64,000 bases of DNA from Candidatus Binatia bacterium (lineage in GTDB: Bacteria; Vulcanimicrobiota; Vulcanimicrobiia; Vulcanimicrobiales; Vulcanimicrobiaceae), in assembly GCA_035544215.1 (NCBI GenBank), contig DATKHY010000001.1:62001-126000 (forward strand). Reading direction: 5' to 3'. Under the pieces are notes generated by a model. It was given only the letters and a program-made list of their open reading frames with translations, made no database searches and was not told where the DNA came from. Shown here piece after piece: positions 9,202-16,879 of the stretch (its first letter is position 1; the number at the start of each line of letters is the position of its first letter). The translations under genes and the position numbers were made by a program.

Positions 9202-10809
9202 TTATATCTGAACGTCGCTGATCCCCGTCGCGTACAGGTAGTTCTGTTCCGCGTTTTGCACGCCGTACAGCGCAGTGATGTAGGCGGATTGCGCCGTCGA
9301 GAGATTGGCCTCGGCCGTGACGACGTTGAGGATCGTCGTAGCGCCGACTTTGTACTGAGCCTGCGTCGCGTCGAGCGACACCTGCGCAGACGTCAGTTCG
9401 GAGCGCGCCTGCACGAGCGACGCGCGCGCCGAGATCAGCGTGGCGAGCGCCGAGCGCACGTCGGACTCCACTGTCAGCCGCGTGCTGTTGAGCGTGGCGA
9501 CCGCCTGATCGAGCTGCGACGCGGCGATGGCGACGTTGTAGTTCGTGACGCCCTGATCGTAGATCGGGATCGTGAGATTCAATCCGAGCCCCTTGTCGTT
9601 CGTCCAGCTCGAGGGGCCGGGGCAGGCCGACACCCCAACGACTTTGGTGCTATTCGGGAGCGTCGTGGTGGTTGAAAAGCAGTTGATGAACTGCCGGCTG
9701 ATCGTGTCGCTTGCACCCGCGGAAAGCACCGGGAAGCGCGCGAGCTTCGCGAAGCGCAGGTTCTCCTTGGATGATTCCACGTTGTAGGCCGCCGATATGT
9801 AGTCCGGGCGCATGACGAGTGCGCGCGCGAGCGAGGCCGAATAGTTCGGGTTCGGCGGCGGGGGCTGCGTCGTGACCGCTTTCGGAACGACCTGCGAATC
9901 GGCGTCGAGCCCGAGCGTCGTCGCAAACGTCGCCTGGGCGCCGATCGCCGTGCCCTGCGCCGTCACGAGCTGGCCGCGCGCCTGCGCGGTTTGGAACTGC
10001 GCGGCGGCGATGTCGGATCGCGCGGCGGCGCCGTTTCGGATCTGTGCCGCGACCGAGGCCTCGTTGACCTCGAACTCGCGCACGAGCTGCGCGTCGGCGG
10101 TGACCGTCGCGTTATCTTCCAGCACGGCGTAATACGCGGTCGCGATGTTGAACGCGAGCGTCTCCAGCTGTCGCAGCAGCGTCGCGCGTCCGGCGATGTC
10201 GGCCGCCTTGGCGGCGCGAATGTTGGCGATCGTCCGGCCGCCGTCGTAGATCAGCTGCTGGATCGTGATCCCCACCGACTCGTTGGTCACCGTGGCCTGC
10301 GAGTACGCGGACGGAGTCGCTAAGCCAAAGGCCGCGTTCGGGACGATGGCAGGGCTGCTCGAGGGTCGCGCCGAGGCGCCGCCGGTGGACGCCGTCGTGC
10401 CATTACTGTACGCCTTCGCGGTCTGTGCCGTTGCGCTGAGCCCGGGATAGTAGGCCTGCACCGAGGCGGCGTACTTTGCGTGGATCGCCGCCCACTGCGC
10501 GTTTTGGAGGGCGAACGTCGGCGAAAGAGCAACCCCGATCCGAACGGCGTCCGAAAGGGAGATGGTCTGCGGGACGCCCTTTTTAGGCCGCAGCAGCACG
10601 ACATCGGGCGCCGGGGTTCCGTACGCCGGATACGGAATCGGGGTGCCGCTGACCGTCGGCTCCGGCATCGGCGACGGCATCTGCACGCCCGGAACGCCCT
10701 GGATCTGTCCTTGATCGGGCGCGTTCTGAGCCAAGGCCGCACCGGTCACGAGGGAGCCGAGCGCGAGCGCCGCGACGAGCGCTCGCGCGGGAGTTCGTCC
10801 GCGCCTCAC
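9202..10809 (-). CDS. TolC-family outer-membrane efflux channel
   Basis: 535 aa with a signal peptide ending around ALAQNA. A proline-rich linker comes first, then two repeats of long amphipathic coiled-coil segments such as LQNAQWAAIHAKYAASVQAYYPGLS and YNVESSKENLRFAKLARFPVLSAGAS, the hallmark of TolC-type channels with two structural halves. The C-terminal AQYKVGATTILNVVTAEANLSTAQSAYITALYGVQNAEQNYLYATG is the classic second helical repeat. It would form a trimeric outer-membrane and periplasmic duct. It starts 1 bp after the adaptor gene ends, so the two are cotranscribed. Confidence 0.9.
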   Translation of the reverse strand: MRRGRTPARALVAALALGSLVTGAALAQNAPDQGQIQGVPGVQMPSPMPEPTVSGTPIPYPAYGTPAPDVVLLRPKKGVPQTISLSDAVRIGVALSPTFALQNAQWAAIHAKYAASVQAYYPGLSATAQTAKAYSNGTTASTGGASARPSSSPAIVPNAAFGLATPSAYSQATVTNESVGITIQQLIYDGGRTIANIRAAKAADIAGRATLLRQLETLAFNIATAYYAVLEDNATVTADAQLVREFEVNEASVAAQIRNGAAARSDIAAAQFQTAQARGQLVTAQGTAIGAQATFATTLGLDADSQVVPKAVTTQPPPPNPNYSASLARALVMRPDYISAAYNVESSKENLRFAKLARFPVLSAGASDTISRQFINCFSTTTTLPNSTKVVGVSACPGPSSWTNDKGLGLNLTIPIYDQGVTNYNVAIAASQLDQAVATLNSTRLTVESDVRSALATLISARASLVQARSELTSAQVSLDATQAQYKVGATTILNVVTAEANLSTAQSAYITALYGVQNAEQNYLYATGISDVQI

Positions 10810-10810
10810 G

Positions 10811-12088
10811 TCAGTGCACCGAGCCGCTGGACGATGCTGAGGCGGAGCCGCTGACGGCTACGACGCTGCCGTCTTTGAGCGCGTCCGGACGCGTCGTGAT
10901 CACCATCGTGCCCGGCTGCACTCGCGGGCTGACGACCTGCGACATGGTGTCGGTTTGCACGCCGACGCGAACCGGAATCGCTTGGGCTTTGTTGTCGGCG
11001 ACGATGTAGACGACGTCTCCGTTGGGTGTCTGAGCCACCGCGCTGCGCGGAACGACGACGGCGCCGACCGCGTGCGCCTTCGTGACGGTTACGGCGACCA
11101 GCATTCCGCCGCGCAGCACGTATCCGGGATTTTGCAGCTGGATTCGCGCGAGATAGGATAGCGTGCCCGAGGTGGGCACCGAGTTGACCGTCTGGATCGG
11201 CGCGCGGAACGTCCGTCCCGGCAGTGACGTTGACTGGAACGTAACGGGCGTACCCGGATGCACGTAGGCGAGATCCTCGTCTGGTACGTTGACGTTGATC
11301 CAGACGGTGTCGATCCGCGCGACCTGTAACACGGGCTGCGACGGTGAGGCGAACGCGCCCGGGTCGACCAGGCGATTCCCGATAACCGCGTCATACGGCG
11401 AATACAGATAGGTCTGCGAGAGCTGCGTGCCGAGCACGTGCGCCTGCGCGGAGGCCGACTCGGCCTGCGCCTGTTGCGCCTTCACGTTCTGCGCGCTCAC
11501 TACGTTGTTGCGCAGTCCGACGACCGCATTGTTATATGTCTGTTCTGCTTGAACGTAGTTCGCCTGGGATTGCTGCAGCTGCGTCTCGGAGACGTACCCC
11601 TGCTTATATAATTGTTTGTTCTGATCGTAAACGAGCTTTGCGTTGGCGAGCGAAGCCTTCGCCGTCTGGAGCGTGGCCTCGTTGCCCTGCACCTGAACGG
11701 GATATCCGACGACCGCACCTTGCGCGGAGGCCGAGTATTGGGCGGCCTGCGCCTGCGCCTGCGAGAGCTGAGCCTGGAGCGTTGACGGATCGATGCGCGC
11801 CAGCAACTCACCCCGGTGCACCATGTCGCCGATGTTCACGTTGATCGCGACGATCGTGCCGCTCTGCTGGAACGCGAGCGTCGACTGCTCGAGCGGCGCG
11901 ATCTGACCGTCCAGCGTGATGTAGGTCGCCAGGTTCTGGCGTGTGGCCGCGGCGGCGTCGACCGCCAGCGGCATCTGGCCCGCCTCGGGCTTCTTTCCGC
12001 ACCCGGCTAATGCCGGGAGCGCCAGCGCGGCGGTGAGCGCCAGCAGCATCGAGTTCCCCAATGCGTGAGCGAATCTCATATGAAGCAT
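10811..12088 (-). CDS. Efflux periplasmic adaptor (RND/HlyD membrane-fusion protein)
   Basis: About 425 aa, lipoprotein-like signal ending ALPALAGC. The barrel-sandwich halves flank a long alanine/glutamine-rich coiled-coil hairpin (residues about 100-205). The first half contains LDGQIAPLEQSTLAFQQSGTIVAINVNIGDMVHRGELLARID and the second YLYSPYDAVIGNRLVDPGAFASPSQPVLQVARID, followed by beta-barrel and membrane-proximal domains (VVVPRSAVAQTPNGDVVYIVADNKA). It should bridge an inner-membrane pump to the adjacent TolC channel, but no pump gene is present. ATG codons at 12088 and 12079 are both possible starts; the region carries a tandem duplication. Confidence 0.88.
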   Translation of the reverse strand: MLHMRFAHALGNSMLLALTAALALPALAGCGKKPEAGQMPLAVDAAAATRQNLATYITLDGQIAPLEQSTLAFQQSGTIVAINVNIGDMVHRGELLARIDPSTLQAQLSQAQAQAAQYSASAQGAVVGYPVQVQGNEATLQTAKASLANAKLVYDQNKQLYKQGYVSETQLQQSQANYVQAEQTYNNAVVGLRNNVVSAQNVKAQQAQAESASAQAHVLGTQLSQTYLYSPYDAVIGNRLVDPGAFASPSQPVLQVARIDTVWINVNVPDEDLAYVHPGTPVTFQSTSLPGRTFRAPIQTVNSVPTSGTLSYLARIQLQNPGYVLRGGMLVAVTVTKAHAVGAVVVPRSAVAQTPNGDVVYIVADNKAQAIPVRVGVQTDTMSQVVSPRVQPGTMVITTRPDALKDGSVVAVSGSASASSSGSVH

Positions 12089-12102
12089 ATCTTTTGAAGC
12101 AT
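12076..12102 (-). other. Possible 8-codon upstream ORF (MLQKICFI) before the adaptor gene
   Basis: ATG at 12102 is preceded by AGGAAAG, a better ribosome site than that of either adaptor start. The frame ends at TGA 12078-12076, overlapping the second adaptor ATG (12079) in an ATGA arrangement. It exists only because the start region is duplicated. Whether it is translated is unknown. Confidence 0.3.
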
Positions 12103-12108
12103 ATCTTT
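12081..12108. repeat. Exact tandem duplication of a 14-bp unit across the adaptor start
   Basis: TGAAGCATATCTTT occurs twice head to tail. On the minus strand each copy contains ATATGCTTC, so the duplication produces two successive ATG codons in different frames. This looks like a slippage duplication of the translation-start region and may tune efflux-adaptor expression. Confidence 0.8.
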
Positions 12109-12251
12109 CCTAGAATGCCGTCCTTTATAGCCTGATATACGGCGCCCGGCGGTTTTTGATTCAAAGCGCCCCGCGGGGGTGCCTGTAGCATAATCGACAC
12201 CCAGAACCTCGGCATGAGGTAATCGGCTTCAGGGCGTATCTCCCTGGTGGC

Positions 12252-12647
12252 ATGAGCGTGAAACTCGACATTGGGCGCTCGTACAGCCTTCAGAGCCGCG
12301 TCGAGGAGTGGATGACCGCCGAGAAGGCGGGGAACAAGGGCGTCGACGTCCTCTCCACGTCGATGCTCGTTCAGCTTGTAGAGAGCGCCGCGATCCACTG
12401 CGTTGACCCGATCTTAAAGCCAGGCCAAATCACGCTCGGGACGCACATCGACCTCGAGCACAAAAAGCCCATTCCCGTCGGATTTATCGTGCGAACGGAG
12501 GTCGAAGTGGTCATGCTGGATGGTCCCCGCGTGAGCTTCGCGGTGCAAGTCTTCGACGAGCAAGAGGCTGTCGCCGAAGGAACCCACGAGCGGTACATCA
12601 TTGAGAGGGCCAAGTTCCTAGCAAAACTCAGGGAAAAGCTCGCCTAA
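12252..12647 (+). CDS. FlK-like hotdog thioesterase
   Basis: 131 aa, one hotdog domain. The fluoroacetyl-CoA thioesterase FlK uses Thr42, Glu50 and His76. This protein has Thr36, Glu44 and His70 with exactly the same spacing (8 and 26), in the contexts LSTSMLVQLVESAA and GTHIDLEHKKP. The tail GTHERYIIERAKF also matches the family. It hydrolyses an acyl-CoA or similar thioester in the cytosol. The natural substrate is probably not fluoroacetyl-CoA, since most family members in soil bacteria act on other acyl-CoAs or are uncharacterised. It is monocistronic and divergent from the efflux operon. Confidence 0.8.
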   Translation: MSVKLDIGRSYSLQSRVEEWMTAEKAGNKGVDVLSTSMLVQLVESAAIHCVDPILKPGQITLGTHIDLEHKKPIPVGFIVRTEVEVVMLDGPRVSFAVQVFDEQEAVAEGTHERYIIERAKFLAKLREKLA

Positions 12648-12650
12648 CCA

Positions 12651-12738
12651 GGCTCCTACTGCAGGGGAGCCAATCGCCCCCTCCCGAAGAGGGTGCCAAA
12701 GGATTGCCCTACGGGCCTTCGGGACCGGCTGGGGCAAG
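12651..12738 (+). ncRNA. Structured leader RNA upstream of the stalk-domain protein (class not recognised)
   Basis: Three hairpins follow each other: GGCTCC/GGAGCC (12651-12671), CCCTC/GAGGG (12679-12693), and TTGCCC/GGGCAA (12704-12737) enclosing GGCC-UUCG-GGACC with a UUCG tetraloop. Conserved-looking single strands (CAATCGCC, TGCCAAAGGA) join them. The last hairpin ends about 35 nt before the TTG start of the next gene and is not followed by a T tract, so it is not a simple terminator. I could not match it to c-di-GMP, ydaO, cobalamin, TPP, glycine or SAM riboswitch consensus patterns from memory. The first hairpin could instead end the thioesterase transcript. Confidence 0.4.
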
Positions 12739-12772
12739 CCTCAGATATCCATTACCAGCTTAGGAGGACACA

Positions 12773-14104
12773 TTGAAGCGACTGAGCACAGGAGTCCTGA
12801 CCGTGCTGCTGGCAGCCGGCCTTGGATTCAACGCAGTCGCAGCCCATCCCGCCGCATCGCATGGCAACATTGGAACCAACGCGATAGCGCAGGGGGGCGC
12901 GACGGCTGCTCCTCCGGCGAACTTCGGTTCGCCGCCGTCGGGTCAGTACCCGATTCTCTACAATGACCACCACGTCTATGCCAAGCCCGACATCCTGAAG
13001 CAGGGTCGCGTGCTCGCGGCACTGGTTCGGGGCGGAACACTTTTGATTCCGCTTCGTTCGATGTTCGAGCAAATGGGTGCGACCGTGTCATACGACGCGG
13101 GCAGCAAGACGGTGACGGTCAGCAAGGCCGGCGCCGAGGTCAAGGTGACCGTCGGTAAGCCGGAAGTTATCATCAACGGCGAGTCGCGTCCTCTGGACGT
13201 GCCGCCAATCGTCTACCAAGGCATCATTCTCGTGCCGGTGCGCGTGATCTCGGAAGGGATGGGGGCCTACGTTCAGTGGGTGCCCGATCGCCGTCTGGTC
13301 GTCGTGCGTTACATTCCGGCCACTCCGCCGCCTAGCCCGGCACCGCCGCCGCCTCCTCCGCCGCCGCCGACTCCGACACCAGTGCCGGTGACGCCGCCGT
13401 ACTACGACTTTTACGTAGCGGGCGACTACATCATCTCACCTAAGGTGTATAACGAGTTCGTCCCCGGCTCATCCAGCAACAACAACTCAGGCGGTTTCTC
13501 GTATCGTCTCCACGGAGCGCTCGAATTCCCGATCGCCAACCTCCCCTGGATGGTCGAAGTCGACTATCGTCAGTGGAACTGGCAGCATAACTGCGGTGGC
13601 TCCGGGGATCCTGAGTGCCTCGTGACGACGATCGGCGGCCTCGGCACGTCGTCCGTTCCCACGTTCACTGGTCGCGACTACGACTTCGACGCTCGGCTCG
13701 GGATTCGCGTCCTGAAGCCGCGCATCTACATCGTCGGCGGGTACATGTGGCGTGGAAACAACTACGGCTACCCGAAGGAGAACGGGGCCGGCGTCGGACT
13801 CGAAAAGCTACCCGATCTCGATCACGTCTTCTCGTGGTATGGCCACGCGATGTACTTCTTCGGGGTCAACGGTAACTATCAGAGCACGCCGGGCGGATGC
13901 GGAACCCCGGCCGCGACCTCGGGTTGCACGTTCAACGTCGGTTACAACATCCTCAAGTATGACATTGGCGTCTCCTACACGTTCCAGGGATTCCCGCTCT
14001 TCCTTGAAGCGGGATTCATGGGCGATCGTGGCTGGAACTACAATGCTGCGCCGATCGGATTCTCCGAAAGCGGCCCATACGCGGGAATCGGGTTGAAGAT
14101 CTAG
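12773..14104 (+). CDS. Stalk-domain (copper amine oxidase N-terminal-like) protein with proline linker and C-terminal beta-barrel-like domain
   Basis: 443 aa starting at TTG 12773 behind a strong TAGGAGGA ribosome site. After a signal peptide (MKRLSTGVLTVLLAAG...) comes a stalk homology domain, about residues 80-178: LIPLRSMFEQMGATVSYDAGSKTV and PVRVISEGMGAYVQWVPDRRLVVV. A run rich in proline (about 181-207) follows, then about 230 residues of alternating beta strands with aromatic girdles (YYDFYVAGDYIISPK, MVEVDYRQWNW, DFDARLGIRVLKPRIYIVGGYMW) ending in ...YAGIGLKI, as in small outer-membrane barrels. I infer an outer-membrane-anchored protein presenting the stalk domain towards the periplasm or cell wall. 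Confidence 0.75.
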   Translation: MKRLSTGVLTVLLAAGLGFNAVAAHPAASHGNIGTNAIAQGGATAAPPANFGSPPSGQYPILYNDHHVYAKPDILKQGRVLAALVRGGTLLIPLRSMFEQMGATVSYDAGSKTVTVSKAGAEVKVTVGKPEVIINGESRPLDVPPIVYQGIILVPVRVISEGMGAYVQWVPDRRLVVVRYIPATPPPSPAPPPPPPPPPTPTPVPVTPPYYDFYVAGDYIISPKVYNEFVPGSSSNNNSGGFSYRLHGALEFPIANLPWMVEVDYRQWNWQHNCGGSGDPECLVTTIGGLGTSSVPTFTGRDYDFDARLGIRVLKPRIYIVGGYMWRGNNYGYPKENGAGVGLEKLPDLDHVFSWYGHAMYFFGVNGNYQSTPGGCGTPAATSGCTFNVGYNILKYDIGVSYTFQGFPLFLEAGFMGDRGWNYNAAPIGFSESGPYAGIGLKI

Positions 14105-14125
14105 GCTTCACCCGCGACAGCAAAG

Positions 14126-14155
14126 CGAAAGCCCCTGCCGATGCGGGGGCTTTCG
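14126..14155. terminator. Bidirectional hairpin terminator
   Basis: CGAAAGCCCC and GGGGCTTTCG form a 10-bp stem with a 10-nt loop, between the stop of the stalk-domain gene and the convergent gene. Both flanks of the stem end in A/T runs (GAAA/TTTC), so it can serve both strands. Confidence 0.8.
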
Positions 14156-14181
14156 TGCATCTCCGGCGGGAGTCTCTTTAC

Positions 14182-14913
14182 TTATGCGGGCGAGGGCTGA
14201 ACGCAGGGCGGGGTGATCAGGACGACCGCGGGATGACCGGGGGCCGGCGACGGCGTCGGCGTGACGTCGGGCGTGACCTCCGGCATGACGCCGACGCCCA
14301 GCGGCAGCGGCGTCGGGCAAATCTGCGCGAGCGCGAACCAGTGTTCCGTGAACCCCTGCTTCAAGCTCGCCTTCATCGTCTTACCGAAGTACGTAGTGCC
14401 GTAGCGCGTCACCAGGATCTGCATGAACTCCCAAGCCATGTCTTGCTCGGGTTGCGTGTACACCTTTCGCAGGACTTGGATGCCGAGGAAATACGAGCGC
14501 GCCAGCTGCGGATCGTTCGGATATTTCGCCGCCCAGCGCCGGAGCGCTTCGCTTGCGAAGTCGAGCTTCGAAATGAGCCGCGGATCCGTCGTGTAGGCTC
14601 CGGCGCTGATCGACCCGTCCTTGTACGTGTTGTTGATCCCGAGATAGCTCATCTTCATGCGGCCGAAGTACTCGTCTCCCGGGGCGGAGGCGTTGAAGTC
14701 CTCGCACTGCAGGTGGGCCCATTTGCTCTTGGTCGCGCCGCAGGCGTCCTTCTTCGCACTCAACGCCGGCGCCGGCGTCGTCTTCGATGCAGCGGCCGGA
14801 GTTGCTGCGAGCGCGGATGCGGAATGACTTGGCGACATGTACAATAGAGCGGTGCTTGCAACGGCAATCGTCAGCGAAAACGTTGGTAGCGTGCGTCTCA
14901 CGTATGAAAACAT
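14182..14913 (-). CDS. Secreted hypothetical protein, helical
   Basis: I do not recognise the family. The start ATG at 14913 follows GGGAG and opens a clear signal peptide (MFSYVRRTLPTFSLTIAVAS...), so the longer frame from 15153 is not used. The 243-aa product has an Ala/Pro/Thr linker, two cysteines in CGATKSKWAHLQC, then helices such as FASEALRRWAAKYPNDPQLARSYFLGIQVLRKVY that look TPR-like, and a proline-rich tail (PEVTPDVTPTPSPAPGHP) with one more cysteine. It is probably periplasmic. It converges on the stalk-domain gene across a shared terminator. Confidence 0.65.
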   Translation of the reverse strand: MFSYVRRTLPTFSLTIAVASTALLYMSPSHSASALAATPAAASKTTPAPALSAKKDACGATKSKWAHLQCEDFNASAPGDEYFGRMKMSYLGINNTYKDGSISAGAYTTDPRLISKLDFASEALRRWAAKYPNDPQLARSYFLGIQVLRKVYTQPEQDMAWEFMQILVTRYGTTYFGKTMKASLKQGFTEHWFALAQICPTPLPLGVGVMPEVTPDVTPTPSPAPGHPAVVLITPPCVQPSPA

Positions 14914-15045
14914 CTCCCTTCGGGTACCGCTGTGGCGCGGTAAGGCCCATTGGGGAATGACTATTTCATCGAGCGCAGCCTGCCGGCCTTCCAAGTCAAC
15001 GCGGTCGAGGGGGACGTCTTTTGACGCCGCGAACAGCGGCAAGCA

Positions 15046-16344
15046 ATGACTCGCTCCATTGCCGTAGCAGCAATCCAGCTGCGTGCGCGCGACCGCGACG
15101 ATTTCGTTGCCGCAGCGGAAGCGGCGCTCGACGCCGTGCGCCGGTGCGCGCACGCGGACGTCGTCGTCTTGCCCGAGGCCACGTTTCCCGCATACGTCTT
15201 AGGCGACGCACCCCTCGACGATGCGGCGGTCGGCGATGCGATCGCACGCCTGCGCGAGATCGCTCGCTCGACGAAGACGGTGATCGTGGCCGGCGTCGCC
15301 GCGCGCGAAGAAGAGGCCACCCGTAACAGTGCCTTCGTGATCGACGTCGACGGCTCGCTCGCCGGTCGTGCCGACAAGCTGTTCTTATGGCACTTCGATC
15401 GGCGCTGGTTCTCGCGCGGAGACCGCCTGGCCCCGGTGCGAACGAGCGTCGCAACGCTCGGCGTGATGATTTGCGCCGACGGACGCCTTCCCACGGTCGC
15501 TCGCGCGCTCGTCGATCGAGGAGCGGAGCTGCTCGTCATGCCGACCGCCTGGGTCACGAGCGGGCGCGATCCGGCGGCGCTGGAAAACGTTCAGGCTGAC
15601 GTCCTTGGCCGCGTCCGCGCGTACGAGAATCGCGTCCCGTTCGTCGCCGCCAACAAATGCGGTACGGAACTCGACATGGTCGCCTACTGCGGCAAGAGTC
15701 AGATCGTGGATTCCCGCGGCGAGATCGTCGCGCTCGCGGACCAGGATCGTCCCGAGAGCCTGCACGCCTCCGTCGAGCTCAGTGCCGAGCGCCCGGCGCG
15801 CGTCCAGACGGAGCTCCTCGTGCCGCGCACTGTCAACGCGGAGCGGCCGGTGCGTATCGCCATCGCGTACGACGAGCTCCCCAGCGACATCGACCGGCGC
15901 CTCGAAATGCTCGAAGACGAGTTCGCCATATCGCGCCACGACGACGAGCGCTTCGCTGCGCTCGATCGCGTAGTCCCGGCGGCTTTTGTCGACGACGCGC
16001 GCGTGCTCGATCCGGGCGGCCTCGTGCCATACCGCCGGGCCGGCTACTGGCTGATCTGCTGGAGGGCGGGCGTCGCTCCGCCCTGGGTGGAGCGCATCGC
16101 GCGGGCGCGCGCGGTGGAACTTCGCATCCATCTCGTCGTTTTCGATCGTGCGCAGCGGCGAGCGTTCGCCGTCGACCCCGACGGTACGATCCTCGCGGGC
16201 ACGTTCGGAGACTATCGCCTGGCGACGTTCGCATTCGATCCGCGCAGGTCGATGCAGACCGCGGTCGCGCCGGGCACCGATATCGTCGAGGGCCTGCGCT
16301 GGGTGGCGGCGCTGAGCGAACGTGAAGACACAGTGGCGACGTGA
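15046..16344 (+). CDS. Carbon-nitrogen hydrolase (nitrilase superfamily)
   Basis: 432 aa. The N-terminal 250 residues are a nitrilase-fold amidase: VVLPEATFPAY gives the catalytic Glu, ADKLFLWHFDRRWF the Lys, and LGVMICADGRLPTVAR the nucleophile Cys, in the right order. ENRVPFVAANKCG and GKSQIVDSRGEIVA are typical later motifs. The last 180 residues are an extension I do not recognise. The enzyme would hydrolyse an amide or nitrile in the cytosol; substrate unknown. Its stop overlaps the next start (GTGA). Confidence 0.85.
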   Translation: MTRSIAVAAIQLRARDRDDFVAAAEAALDAVRRCAHADVVVLPEATFPAYVLGDAPLDDAAVGDAIARLREIARSTKTVIVAGVAAREEEATRNSAFVIDVDGSLAGRADKLFLWHFDRRWFSRGDRLAPVRTSVATLGVMICADGRLPTVARALVDRGAELLVMPTAWVTSGRDPAALENVQADVLGRVRAYENRVPFVAANKCGTELDMVAYCGKSQIVDSRGEIVALADQDRPESLHASVELSAERPARVQTELLVPRTVNAERPVRIAIAYDELPSDIDRRLEMLEDEFAISRHDDERFAALDRVVPAAFVDDARVLDPGGLVPYRRAGYWLICWRAGVAPPWVERIARARAVELRIHLVVFDRAQRRAFAVDPDGTILAGTFGDYRLATFAFDPRRSMQTAVAPGTDIVEGLRWVAALSEREDTVAT

Positions 16345-16877
16345 ATCCAGCCATCGATGCGAACTCGGGCAGTCGCCTGGTCTCGCTCGCCGCGGCCATC
16401 ATCGCGGTGCTGGCGGCGCTGGGCACACTTTTCGCGCATCATCGGTCGATCTCGGCGCTGTCCGCAAAGAACCAGGCCATCTTGGCGCAAGCGCGCGCGA
16501 GCGATACGTTCAACGCATATGAAGCCAAGCAGATTCGTTTCAATATCTATGGCGCGCTAATCGCGAGCGGCCTCGTCAAGGACGCGCAGACGAAGTCGCG
16601 GTTGCAGTCTTCGGCGGAATCGGAGAACGCCGCGGCGCCGGCCGTTCTCGAGCGCGCGAAGGCGTTGGAAAGCCAGGCGCGCAACGACGACGAACGCTCC
16701 GAGCGTATCTTGAAGTCTTACGAGCTGTTGCAGTTTGCGACGACGGCGTTCGAGATCTCGATCGTGCTGGTGTCGATCTCGGCGCTCTCCGGCGGGCGCC
16801 GCCTCCTCTCCGCCGGCTGCGGCTTGAGCGGCCTCGGCCTCGTGCTCTTCATCATCGGGCTCGTGCGGGGCGGCTGA
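16341..16877 (+). CDS. DUF4337-like inner-membrane protein
   Basis: 178 aa from a GTG that overlaps the nitrilase stop. A membrane helix near residues 12-32 (LVSLAAAIIAVLAALGTLFAH) is followed by a charged helical stretch (QARASDTFNAYEAKQIRFNIY, ALESQARNDDERSERILKSYELLQFATTAFEISIVLV) and two C-terminal membrane helices. This is the layout of the DUF4337 family, whose function is not known. Coupled translation with the upstream nitrilase is likely. Confidence 0.6.
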   Translation: MNPAIDANSGSRLVSLAAAIIAVLAALGTLFAHHRSISALSAKNQAILAQARASDTFNAYEAKQIRFNIYGALIASGLVKDAQTKSRLQSSAESENAAAPAVLERAKALESQARNDDERSERILKSYELLQFATTAFEISIVLVSISALSGGRRLLSAGCGLSGLGLVLFIIGLVRGG

Positions 16878-16879
16878 GC

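Noticed and set aside
12651-12738. c-di-GMP or c-di-AMP riboswitch
   Set aside because: Hairpins are present but the conserved loop sequences of those classes, as I remember them, are not; left as an unclassified leader.
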